A stretch of DNA of 64,000 nt from contig HF989928.1 in assembly GCA_000432255.1 (NCBI GenBank), forward strand, positions 47,785 through 111,784, written 5' to 3'. The position numbers and the translations under genes are program-made. The stretch is from Acholeplasma sp. CAG:878 (GTDB lineage Bacteria > Bacillota_I > Bacilli_A > RF39 > UBA660). The notes under the pieces are model-generated. The model had not been told where the DNA came from. It saw nothing but the letters and a program-made list of their open reading frames with translations, and searched no databases. Of the stretch, positions 16,598 to 24,705 are shown one piece after another. Numbering within the stretch: the stretch's first letter is position 1; each line of letters begins with the position of its first letter.

Positions 16598-18305
16598 ATT
16601 TTTCATAGAAACTTAATAACTTATTATAAATACCTGGTTCCACTTTATTAAGTGTATTAATACTTAACTCTAATGATTTTTGATAATCGCCCTTATAAAA
16701 TAATAATTCACAATAAGTTAAGTTCTTATTTATTTCATCTGATAAAACTCTATACCTATTTCCATAAACAATAGCCATTTCAGCAAACATAGCTGTTTTC
16801 ATCATTTCTTTGGTCTTAGTATATAATTTTAAAACTAAATCACGAGCAGTATCTACCCTAGTATTTAAAACACTGATGGTTATTGGTTTTTTTTCAAGTT
16901 CATTTACAATTTCTCTAATCGCACTACTAGCTTCATTTAATTCAATGTAATAACTTTTAGGAATTAATGGCAAATTGTATTCTTTAATTTTATTTTTTGA
17001 ATCTTTTAATATGTTTTTAACTTCTTCTAATTGTTGACGAGCTCTAACCTCATCTTCTCTCATACTACCAAGCGCATCTAATGAATTATCTAATTTATCT
17101 TCTATATTAGCTAATCTAACACTTAATCCTTCTATTTCATGAGTTAATTTAGAATATGCAAATGTTTTATTTCCAGTATGAGAAATTAAAACATTATAAT
17201 CATCGTTTAAAGTTTTTAAATCTTTATCGATTTGTTCTAATAATAAAACATCTTCATTAGATAAATTGTAAACATTTTTGATATCATCAATTTGTGATAA
17301 AATGTCAGTTATTAAACCATTAATTTTGTTTAATCTTACCTTAAAATTATCTACTAAATCTTCGTAATCTTTACGGTGATTTTTTTCTTTTTCAAAATCT
17401 ATAAATAATGAATCAAAATAATCTAATAATACTTTTAATTCAAAAAGACAATCTTCTAAATTTAATACTCTAGTCCTATTTATAACATCTTCTAATTTTT
17501 TATTGGCTTCATCAATGTTGTATTCAACATTTAAATAATCCAATGGATAACCTTCTTTAGTCATTTTTTGATACATTTCTTTTATTTCTTTTATTTTTGA
17601 AGGAATTATATTATAAGCCATCAATACAACTGATGGAACTTCATCAATCACTAATTTCATATGTTTTAACATCTCATCAATTGATTTAATTATTTGTGTT
17701 ACTTCATTATAATCATTATTGTCCATAGCATTTTCAAACATTTCAAATCTTTTAGCAATATTTTCAAATTGAAGTGATACAGAATTAGATATTTCTCCAT
17801 ATTCTGCTTTATTTTGATTATATTTTTCAAATAATTCACGATAATCAGATTTTAATTTAGTAATAATTGCTCTATTTCTTTCATCACTTGTTGTGATTTC
17901 TTTTATTTGTTCTAATAAATGATCAGCAGTATTTTTAACCTTATAAATTTCCATTTCAAGTTTTGCAGTTTTATATAAAACTGAGCGATAATCTTGTTGT
18001 GATAGAGAATATTCTGCTTCTAATAACATATCAGTTAGTTTTGGTATTTTATTATTTTTAATGTCGTCAAATTGCTTTTGCCATTCGTTAAAACTTTCTT
18101 CTAATTTGTCATTTTTTACTATTGATTTAATTTTTGAAATTTCTGATAAAATTGGTGTACTATCAATAACATTTTTTTCAACCTCTAAATTATCTAAAAC
18201 TTTACGATATTTCTTATTTTTTAATCCTTGAATAAGGTTTAAAACCAAAACAATAGCTAATACAGTTATTATATAAATTGTAATAGCAACAATTGTGTAG
18301 TTCAT
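16596..18305 (-). CDS. ezrA: Septation ring formation regulator EzrA
   Basis: 569 residues, the usual EzrA length. One N-terminal membrane segment (about residues 4-25, extracellular N-terminus) is followed by a long coiled-coil region built of spectrin-like repeats. The conserved KIPKLTDMLLEAEYSLSQ near residue 95 is typical. EzrA tethers to the membrane at the division site, binds FtsZ and prevents extra Z rings. The ATG has GAGGTGAG 6 nt upstream. It is transcribed alone. Its presence supports assignment to Bacilli. Confidence 0.9.
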   Translation of the reverse strand: MNYTIVAITIYIITVLAIVLVLNLIQGLKNKKYRKVLDNLEVEKNVIDSTPILSEISKIKSIVKNDKLEESFNEWQKQFDDIKNNKIPKLTDMLLEAEYSLSQQDYRSVLYKTAKLEMEIYKVKNTADHLLEQIKEITTSDERNRAIITKLKSDYRELFEKYNQNKAEYGEISNSVSLQFENIAKRFEMFENAMDNNDYNEVTQIIKSIDEMLKHMKLVIDEVPSVVLMAYNIIPSKIKEIKEMYQKMTKEGYPLDYLNVEYNIDEANKKLEDVINRTRVLNLEDCLFELKVLLDYFDSLFIDFEKEKNHRKDYEDLVDNFKVRLNKINGLITDILSQIDDIKNVYNLSNEDVLLLEQIDKDLKTLNDDYNVLISHTGNKTFAYSKLTHEIEGLSVRLANIEDKLDNSLDALGSMREDEVRARQQLEEVKNILKDSKNKIKEYNLPLIPKSYYIELNEASSAIREIVNELEKKPITISVLNTRVDTARDLVLKLYTKTKEMMKTAMFAEMAIVYGNRYRVLSDEINKNLTYCELLFYKGDYQKSLELSINTLNKVEPGIYNKLLSFYEK

Positions 18306-18472
18306 CTTGACTCACCTCATAACATAATTTTATCATAAAATTCGACATTTTAATACAAAAATAGTTAAATTTATATATGAATTTTTTGATTAATAATTTT
18401 CTATAAAACAAATAAATTAAAAATATAAATTATTTTATTACATAAAATATTTAATTTTATTGGATTTTGTTC

Positions 18473-18501
18473 TTGACTTATGTTTCAATGCATAATATAA
18501 T
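18473..18501 (+). promoter_or_regulatory. Strong sigma-A promoter of rpsD
   Basis: TTGACT (18473-18478), 17-bp spacer, TATAAT (18496-18501). Transcription from here gives a leader of about 155 nt. The preceding 18306-18472 is AT-rich spacer with nothing else visible. Confidence 0.8.
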
Positions 18502-18507
18502 TATAAG

Positions 18508-18663
18508 TGCGATGCATCTAGCAGCGTCAATTAGAATTTTGTAATGTGTTGTTACCTTTAAGGGGTTATTACTTAAAATAGCTGCAAGTGGTAATATTTA
18601 AATTTAACACCCTATAAAATGACTTATTGACCTTTTGATGCTAAAGAGAAAGGAGAGAAATAG
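18508..18663 (+). promoter_or_regulatory. rpsD leader, probable S4 autoregulatory RNA
   Basis: About 155 nt of untranslated leader with below-average AT content lies between the promoter and rpsD. Segments such as GATGCATC and AAGGGGTTATTACTT can fold. In Bacillota monocistronic rpsD carries an S4-binding leader that represses its own translation. The position and length fit; the match to the known S4 leader fold has not been computed. Confidence 0.5.
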
Positions 18664-19266
18664 ATGTCAAGGTATACAGGACCAGTTAATCGCAAATCTC
18701 GTCGTTTATCATTCTCTACACTAGAAAATGGTAAAGATATCGCTAAAAGACCTAATGTTCCAGGTCAACATGGTGGTAAAAGAGGTAAAAAATTATCTAA
18801 CTATGGTGTTCAATTACAAGAAAAACAAAAAGTTCGTTTCATGTATGGTGTATCTGAAAAGCAATTTGAAGCTATCTTCAAAAGAGCTGGTAAGATGAAA
18901 GGTGTACATGGCGAAAACTTCTTAAAACTTCTTGAAAGTAGATTAGACAACCTAGTTTATAGGTTAGGTTTTGCTACTACAAGACGTGGAGCTCGTCAAT
19001 TAGTTAACCATGGGCATATTACTGTTAATGGTAAAAAAGTTGATATCCCATCTTATACTTGCAAACCTGGTGATGTTATTGCGGTAAAAGATAATGCTAA
19101 AGAAATAGTTGTTATTAAATCAAGTTTAGAAGCATTAAATAAAAGAGTTGAATTTGTTACTTATGATGATTCTAAAATGGCAGGTACTTATGTAAGATAT
19201 CCTGAACGCAGTGAATTAAATGCTGATATTAATGAATCATTAATCGTTGAATTCTACAACAGATAG
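18664..19266 (+). CDS. rpsD: 30S ribosomal protein S4
   Basis: 200 residues. It begins MSRYTGPVNRKSRRL and carries the S4 RNA-binding domain around residues 90-150 (ESRLDNLVYRLGFATTRRGA). It lacks the N-terminal zinc-binding cysteines (C-minus form), as in many Bacillota. S4 is a primary 16S rRNA binder. GAAAGGAGAG precedes the ATG. It is monocistronic, as in Bacillus, with promoter, leader and terminator all visible. Confidence 0.98.
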   Translation: MSRYTGPVNRKSRRLSFSTLENGKDIAKRPNVPGQHGGKRGKKLSNYGVQLQEKQKVRFMYGVSEKQFEAIFKRAGKMKGVHGENFLKLLESRLDNLVYRLGFATTRRGARQLVNHGHITVNGKKVDIPSYTCKPGDVIAVKDNAKEIVVIKSSLEALNKRVEFVTYDDSKMAGTYVRYPERSELNADINESLIVEFYNR

Positions 19267-19291
19267 GAAATATTTATTTCCTATTTTTTTT
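19263..19291 (+). terminator. Terminator of rpsD
   Basis: ATAGGAAATA pairs with TATTTCCTAT and is followed by eight T residues. Confidence 0.9.
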
Positions 19292-19295
19292 AAAC

Positions 19296-19318
19296 AAAAA
19301 AGAAGTTTTCACTTCTTA
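19296..19318 (-). terminator. Terminator of the lipoprotein gene
   Basis: AAGAAGT and ACTTCTT form a 7-bp stem with a 4-nt loop; on the minus strand a T-run follows. It overlaps the stop codon. Confidence 0.75.
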
Positions 19319-19765
19319 TTTGCATGTGAATCCTGATTCTTCTAGGCCTTTTTTAATAGAATCCATACTATCACCATTTAAATTTAAAGCTTGTTTTTGT
19401 TCATCAGATAATTTATCCGAATTAATATTTGCTTTAAATTTAATAGTGTTATTGCTTACCTTAGAATCAACAGTAAATCCTTCTTCTTTTAACTCATCAA
19501 AGTTACTTGACATTGTTTTAGAAAAAGCTTCCATAGACATTCCAGTTTGTTCCATTACTTTTTTAGTTTCGTCATCAACAGTGATATTCATTTCAACATC
19601 TACTTTTTTAACTGCTTCATCTTTGTCATCAAAATTAATAATCATTTTACTTTTCATATCAATTCCTGATTGACTTTGATCAAGTGTACAAGTTAATGTT
19701 TTACCTCCACATCCCGTCAATACTAATGTAGAACATAACCCCAATCCTAATAAAATTTTCTTCAT
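19316..19765 (-). CDS. Small lipoprotein, YehR-like
   Basis: 149 residues. The signal peptide ends in the lipobox LTGC (C19), so the protein should be lipid-anchored on the outer face of the membrane. The rest is a small lysine/aspartate-rich domain with a second cysteine pair (TCTLDQ near the start and FTCK at the end). The arrangement is similar to DUF1307/YehR lipoproteins, which is a moderate-confidence assignment by eye. Role unknown. AGAAAGGAG precedes the ATG. Confidence 0.75.
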   Translation of the reverse strand: MKKILLGLGLCSTLVLTGCGGKTLTCTLDQSQSGIDMKSKMIINFDDKDEAVKKVDVEMNITVDDETKKVMEQTGMSMEAFSKTMSSNFDELKEEGFTVDSKVSNNTIKFKANINSDKLSDEQKQALNLNGDSMDSIKKGLEESGFTCK

Positions 19766-19817
19766 AACATACTCCTTTCTATAATGATTATATCAAAAAT
19801 AAAATTATTTTACAACA

Positions 19818-20318
19818 TTAAAATAAAAATGAAACTAAAATAATACTTAATGTAATACTAGCTAAATCAGCTAATAATCCTGCCCATAAAGCATATTTTA
19901 TTTTTTTTATACCAACACTTCCAAAATATAGGGTTAGAACATAAAATGTTGTATCTGTCGAGCCTTGAATAAAAGATGCTAGTGTTCCTATATAGCCATC
20001 TGGAGTAAATTGTTCATAAATATTTGCCAAAATAGCAAGTGATGATGTTCCAGAAATCGGTCTTATTAAAGCCATAGGAATGATTTCACTAGGAATTAAT
20101 TTTAAGATGTTTATATAATTTAAAAGTTCTAAAATATTACTATTTACTAAAATATTAATAGCCAAAACCATTGCTAACAATGGTGGAAATAATTTTAATA
20201 TCATTTCAAAACTTTCTTTTGCTCCATCTATAAAAGTATCATACAAAGGAACTTTTTTATAAAATCCATATAAAATTATAAACAAAACTATAAAAGGAAT
20301 AATTAATTTTGACATCAT
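19818..20318 (-). CDS. spmB: Spore maturation protein B
   Basis: 166 residues, integral membrane protein of the nucleoside-recognition (Gate) family. Motif IRPISGTSSLAILANIYEQF and the phrase IQGSTDTTFYVLTLYFGSVGIKK are typical of SpmB. It works with SpmA in spore core dehydration. Two adjacent ATG codons (20318 and 20315) follow AAGGAGG; the second has the better spacing, the first overlaps the spmA stop. It is last in the dacB-spmA-spmB operon. Confidence 0.94.
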   Translation of the reverse strand: MMSKLIIPFIVLFIILYGFYKKVPLYDTFIDGAKESFEMILKLFPPLLAMVLAINILVNSNILELLNYINILKLIPSEIIPMALIRPISGTSSLAILANIYEQFTPDGYIGTLASFIQGSTDTTFYVLTLYFGSVGIKKIKYALWAGLLADLASITLSIILVSFLF

Positions 20319-20890
20319 TTCCTCCTTGCAAATAGTCTATCAATCATTAGCCCAATTATTGTACCTAGTACACTTATAAGAAAACACATCCCAACAATAC
20401 TAGTTGGATTATTACTTCCATAAGCAATTCTAAGAGAAATAATTGTTGTTGGAACAATTGTAATTCCACTTGTATTTAAAACTAAAAAAGTTATCATCGA
20501 CCTACTTGCTACTTCTTTATTATCATTAAGTTCTTGTAGAGATTGCATCGCCTTTAATCCAAATGGTGTTGCAGCATTACCCAACCCAAACATATTAGCA
20601 ATTATATTTGAACTAATATAACTTAATGATACATGACCTTTAGGAATTTCAGGAAATATGTATTTAAGAACAAAAGAAATTTTATTAGATATTTTTTTTA
20701 ACAAACCAGATTCTTCAGCTATTTTACATATACCTAGCCATAAAGCCATAACAGGAAATATTTTTACAACTAATGAAAAAGCTTTAGAAGCACTATCTAA
20801 TATGGTTGTGTTTAAGGTATCTAATTCTCCTTTAGAAAAACAATATATTATACCTATTAATATAAATAAGCCCCATATTTTATTTACCAC
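20315..20890 (-). CDS. spmA: Spore maturation protein A
   Basis: 191 residues with several membrane segments. LGLGNAATPFGLKAMQSLQ is the characteristic Gate-family motif of SpmA. With SpmB it is needed for proper core dehydration and heat resistance of spores. It uses a GTG start at 20890 with AAAGGATTGG upstream, inside the end of dacB (11-bp overlap), and couples to spmB by a 4-bp overlap. This is the same order as in Bacillus subtilis. Confidence 0.94.
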   Translation of the reverse strand: MVNKIWGLFILIGIIYCFSKGELDTLNTTILDSASKAFSLVVKIFPVMALWLGICKIAEESGLLKKISNKISFVLKYIFPEIPKGHVSLSYISSNIIANMFGLGNAATPFGLKAMQSLQELNDNKEVASRSMITFLVLNTSGITIVPTTIISLRIAYGSNNPTSIVGMCFLISVLGTIIGLMIDRLFARRK

Positions 20891-21950
20891 ATAACCAATC
20901 CTTTATTCTTTGAAAAAAACTTTTCTTTTGTGTTTTAAGTACATATACATCTTGTTCATCTACTTTTTCATTATTTACTAACAATTTTACTTTTCCAACT
21001 ATTTCTTCATCACTAAAATTATTTTTTTTAACTAATTCATATTTGAGAAGAACATTATTTTTATCACTATCTTTAAGTAACAAATTAAATTCTCTTTTGA
21101 CACTTAAATTATTATAGTAATTTTCTCCTATAATGTTTATTCGACCACTTTTTAAGATACGATATTTAGTGTAATTATTAAATGCTTCTTCATACATATT
21201 TATATGGTCATAGAAGTCATTGCCATCATTTAGTGTTACTGCGACTAAATTAATATTATTTTTACTTGCACTTGTTACTAATGTTCTTCTAGCTATTTCT
21301 GTAAATCCTGTTTTTCCTCCTGTTGTATATTTATAATTAAATAATAGTTTATTTTTATTTGTCCATGAATAATAATTCATATTAGTTTTAACAGTGTGTT
21401 TTTTAGTACCAACTATTTTTTTGAATTCATCATTTTTAATAGCATAACTCATAAGTAAAGCCATATCATAAGCTGTTGACATATTTCCCTTTTTTTCATC
21501 TAAACCACTAGGGTTATTGAATGTTGTATTTTTCATTCCTATTTCTCTTGCTTTTTCATTAAGCATTTTTACAAATGTTTCTACATCACCACCTACATAT
21601 TTAGCAATCGCTAAAGCAGCATCATTTCCACTTCTTAACATCAAACCATAAAGTAAATCTCTTAAACTTATTTCTTCACCAATATGGATATATATTCCTG
21701 AACCATAAGCATCATTTATTTCGTCACCCACTTTAACTACATCATCTAATTTACCAGATTCTATAGCAACTATAGCTGTCATTATTTTAGAAATTGAAGC
21801 TACACTTCTAATTTCATTTGGATTACTTTCATATAAAACGTTGTTAGTATCACTGTCCATTAAAACAGTTGCTCTACTCGATGTAGAAAAAGCAAAAACA
21901 TTATTTAAACCAATTATAAACAAACTAACTACAAACACTATTTTTTTCAT
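20880..21950 (-). CDS. dacB: D-alanyl-D-alanine carboxypeptidase (spore cortex, DacB type)
   Basis: 356 residues with a cleavable signal peptide (about 1-20). The three penicillin-binding motifs are present: SxxK as S52-ISK, SGN at 107-109 and KTG at 213-215, followed by a C-terminal PBP5-like beta domain. It trims D-Ala from peptidoglycan stem peptides. Linkage to spmA and spmB points to the spore-cortex enzyme DacB rather than vegetative DacA; DacF would be the alternative. AGGTGG precedes the ATG. Confidence 0.92.
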   Translation of the reverse strand: MKKIVFVVSLFIIGLNNVFAFSTSSRATVLMDSDTNNVLYESNPNEIRSVASISKIMTAIVAIESGKLDDVVKVGDEINDAYGSGIYIHIGEEISLRDLLYGLMLRSGNDAALAIAKYVGGDVETFVKMLNEKAREIGMKNTTFNNPSGLDEKKGNMSTAYDMALLMSYAIKNDEFKKIVGTKKHTVKTNMNYYSWTNKNKLLFNYKYTTGGKTGFTEIARRTLVTSASKNNINLVAVTLNDGNDFYDHINMYEEAFNNYTKYRILKSGRINIIGENYYNNLSVKREFNLLLKDSDKNNVLLKYELVKKNNFSDEEIVGKVKLLVNNEKVDEQDVYVLKTQKKSFFQRIKDWLCGK

Positions 21951-21997
21951 AAAACCACCTACATAATATTATGTAATTTTAAACTTTTTATTTCAAC

Positions 21998-22026
21998 TTG
22001 AAAAATATTAATATATTTGATACAAT
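21998..22026 (+). promoter_or_regulatory. Sigma-A-type promoter of the E2-like/ligase pair
   Basis: TTGAAA (21998-22003), 17-bp spacer, TACAAT (22021-22026), 26 bp before the ATG. Confidence 0.6.
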
Positions 22027-22052
22027 GTTTATTGTCTAGTTAGGAGTAAAAT

Positions 22053-22910
22053 ATGAGTAAAAATAGAAAAGATGGTAAATACATCAAACCAGAGGATTCA
22101 ATTCATGCTATAATGCCATATTTGTTTAAAAATAGAACAGAAGCAGAAGTTTATATGAAAGCTGAATTTGATGTTACCAAATTAGTTGAATATGTCGATA
22201 AATTAAACAAAGAAAGTGATTATCCAATAACTTATTTTCATGCTTTTACAACAGCAATCGCAAAGGTAATCTATAATAGACCACTATTAAATAGATTTGT
22301 TGCTGGAAGAAGAATGTATGAAAGAAATAAAGTTACATTTTCTTTTGTAGCTAAAAATAAATTTGAAGATAATGCACAAGAAAGATTAATTATTTTAGAT
22401 GCTTATAAATCTATGAATTTAGACAAAATTAGTAAATTTATTCAAGACAAGGTATCAAAAACGAGGAAAGAAGGAACAAATGATATAAATGATACATTAA
22501 AATTTGTAACAAGTTTTCCAAGATTCATTACCAAAGCAATCGTCAGATTTTTTTATTTTTTAGATTATCATGGATTAGTTCCAAGTAGTATAGCTGATAC
22601 TGATAGTAATTATGCGACAGTGCTTTTATCAAATTTAGGAAGCATTAAATCAGCTTCTTGCTATCACCATTTAAATAATTATGGTACAAATTCAATTGTA
22701 GCAACAATAGGTGAAATACACAAAATTAATTATTTAACTGAAACTGGCAAAGTTAAAGAAAAAACTATAGTTGATATAAGTTTTACTTTAGATGAAAGAA
22801 TTGCTGACGGATTTTACTTTGCAAAATCTATTAAGTTATTAGAATACATTATTAATAATCCTGAATTATTAAACGATGAAATCAGTAAGGAAGTGAATTA
22901 TGAAAATTGA
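22053..22910 (+). CDS. Stand-alone E2-type acyltransferase-like protein
   Basis: 285 residues resembling only the catalytic domain of 2-oxoacid dehydrogenase E2 / chloramphenicol acetyltransferase; there is no lipoyl or E1/E3-binding domain. YFHAFTTAIAKVIYNRPLLNRF and the C-terminal LDERIADGFYFAKS align with the family. The catalytic HxxxDG normally reads DHRxxDG; here it is DERIADG, with glutamate in place of the histidine. It overlaps the acyl-CoA ligase gene by 11 bp, so the two act together. The role may be acyl transfer from CoA by other chemistry, or binding only. Substrate unknown. Confidence 0.75.
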   Translation: MSKNRKDGKYIKPEDSIHAIMPYLFKNRTEAEVYMKAEFDVTKLVEYVDKLNKESDYPITYFHAFTTAIAKVIYNRPLLNRFVAGRRMYERNKVTFSFVAKNKFEDNAQERLIILDAYKSMNLDKISKFIQDKVSKTRKEGTNDINDTLKFVTSFPRFITKAIVRFFYFLDYHGLVPSSIADTDSNYATVLLSNLGSIKSASCYHHLNNYGTNSIVATIGEIHKINYLTETGKVKEKTIVDISFTLDERIADGFYFAKSIKLLEYIINNPELLNDEISKEVNYEN

Positions 22911-24591
22911 TACACCTTGGTTAAGTCAATATGAAAATATAAAAGCAAGTTATGATTATCCCGATATAAGTTTAGTCGATTTTTTAGAGGAAACTGTAAA
23001 AAAATACCCTACACATATTGCTTATAATTATTTTAATAGGCAAGCTACTCTAAAAGAATTTTTTGATGATATATTAGAATGTGCGAAAGCTTTAAAAGCA
23101 ATTGGAGTTGAAAAGGGAGATAGAGTTACAATTTGTATGCCTAATACTCCTGAAGCTATCACTTTCTTTTATGCCCTTAACACGATAGGGGCAGTAGCAA
23201 ATATGATTCATCCCTTATCAGCGGAAAGTGAAATTAAATTTTATTTAAATGTATCTGAAAGTAAAGTTGCATTAGTTATAAATGTATGTTATGACAAGTT
23301 TAAAAACATAATTGATGAAACAAAGTTGGAAAAAATAATTATTGCTAGCCCAAATATTTCTATGCCTACTATTTTATCAGTTGGTTATTACGTAACACAA
23401 GGAAGAAAAATAAAAATTTGTGAAAATGACAAAATCATAGATTATAATAAATTCATTAAACTCTCAAAAAAATATAGAAAAAATCCTAGAATTCATACTA
23501 GTGGTAAAAATGCAGCTGTAATATTATATAGCGGTGGAACTACTGGAAAACCAAAAGGAATCGTTTTATCAAATTTAAATTTCAATGCTGTTGCTATTCA
23601 AGGTAAAGCTATGTGTGACTGTATAGAGCCAGGAGATAAAGTTTTATCAATTATGCCTATTTTTCATGGGTTTGGTTTAGGAATCTGTATTCACACTGTA
23701 ATTTGTGCAGGAGCGACTGCTGTTATATTACCACAATTCGATGTTAATACATTTGATAAATTACTTAAAAAATATAAGCCAAATATCATTGCTGGCGTTC
23801 CAACACTTTACGAAGCATTACTTAGAAATCCAAAAATCGATGAAATGGATTTATCTTTCTTGAAATGTGCAATTTCTGGTGGCGATAGTCTATCAATAAA
23901 TTTGAAGAAAAAAGTTGATAAATTTCTTCAAGAACATAATGCTAAGTGTCAAATTCGTGAAGGTTATGGTTTAACTGAATGTGTTACCGGAAGTTGCCTA
24001 ACTCCTAAAGAAAATTACAAAGAAGGAAGTATTGGAATTCCATATCCAGATACTTACTATAAAATAGTTATTCCTAATACTCATACTAAATTAAATTATG
24101 GCGAAACTGGTGAGATTTGTTTATCAGGACCAACTGTTATGTTAGGATATTTAAATGAACCAAAAGAAACTGGCCATACACTGCAATTACATGAAGATGG
24201 ACTTGTTTGGCTACACACAGGTGATTTAGGTTCTATGGATGAAGAAGGATTTATTTATTTTAAACAAAGATTAAAAAGAATGATTATTTCATCAGGTTAC
24301 AATATTTATCCACAAGTAATCGAAAATGTTATTGACTCTCACCCTGATGTATTATATTCAACAGTAATAGGAATTCCCGATGATTACAAGGGGCAAAAAG
24401 TTAAAGCATTTATAGTATTAAAAAATGGTATAAATCCAACCGATGAGGTTCAAAATAGTATAAAAGAACATTGTTCTAAAAATATTGCAAAATATGCAAT
24501 GCCAAAGGAATTTGAATATCGTGATTCACTTCCAAAAACTCTAGTTGGAAAAGTTGCATTTCGAGAACTAATGGATGAAGAAAAAAGGTAG
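22900..24591 (+). CDS. AMP-dependent acyl-CoA synthetase/ligase
   Basis: 563 residues of the ANL superfamily. Visible motifs are the P-loop YSGGTTGKPKG near residue 210, GYGLTE near 355, HTGDLG near 440 and the C-terminal KRMIISSGYNIYP hinge. The C-terminal lysine lies in LVGKVAFREL. It should activate a carboxylic or fatty acid as acyl-AMP and acyl-CoA in the cytoplasm. The gene starts within the end of the E2-like gene (GGAAGTG upstream of the ATG) and closes the operon. Acyl chain specificity is not readable from sequence. Confidence 0.88.
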   Translation: MKIDTPWLSQYENIKASYDYPDISLVDFLEETVKKYPTHIAYNYFNRQATLKEFFDDILECAKALKAIGVEKGDRVTICMPNTPEAITFFYALNTIGAVANMIHPLSAESEIKFYLNVSESKVALVINVCYDKFKNIIDETKLEKIIIASPNISMPTILSVGYYVTQGRKIKICENDKIIDYNKFIKLSKKYRKNPRIHTSGKNAAVILYSGGTTGKPKGIVLSNLNFNAVAIQGKAMCDCIEPGDKVLSIMPIFHGFGLGICIHTVICAGATAVILPQFDVNTFDKLLKKYKPNIIAGVPTLYEALLRNPKIDEMDLSFLKCAISGGDSLSINLKKKVDKFLQEHNAKCQIREGYGLTECVTGSCLTPKENYKEGSIGIPYPDTYYKIVIPNTHTKLNYGETGEICLSGPTVMLGYLNEPKETGHTLQLHEDGLVWLHTGDLGSMDEEGFIYFKQRLKRMIISSGYNIYPQVIENVIDSHPDVLYSTVIGIPDDYKGQKVKAFIVLKNGINPTDEVQNSIKEHCSKNIAKYAMPKEFEYRDSLPKTLVGKVAFRELMDEEKR

Positions 24592-24608
24592 TATAAATAC
24601 CTTTTTTG
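24581..24608 (+). terminator. Terminator of the acyl-CoA ligase gene
   Basis: AAAAAGGTA and TACCTTTTT form a 9-bp stem with a 7-nt loop and end in a T-run. It overlaps the end of the coding region. Confidence 0.85.
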
Positions 24609-24638
24609 TATAACTTTTTTTAATTTACATATAATATT

Positions 24639-24665
24639 TTAGCACTCTTACTTGACAAGTGCTAA
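24639..24665 (+). promoter_or_regulatory. CIRCE operator (HrcA binding site) before clpB
   Basis: TTAGCACTC (24639-24647), 9-bp spacer, AAGTGCTAA (24657-24665). Seventeen of eighteen positions match the CIRCE consensus. It covers the -35 box. Confidence 0.9.
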
Positions 24666-24680
24666 AATAAGTAGTATAAT
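24652..24680 (+). promoter_or_regulatory. Sigma-A promoter of clpB
   Basis: TTGACA (24652-24657), 17-bp spacer, TATAAT (24675-24680): both boxes are consensus. The -35 lies within CIRCE, so HrcA binding should block it until heat shock. Confidence 0.85.
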
Positions 24681-24705
24681 TGTTATGTTAAAAAGGAGGG
24701 ATAAC

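Noticed and set aside
19320..19673. Plus-strand ORF opposite the lipoprotein gene
   Set aside because: It is the shadow of the minus-strand gene, without ribosome binding site or recognisable domain.
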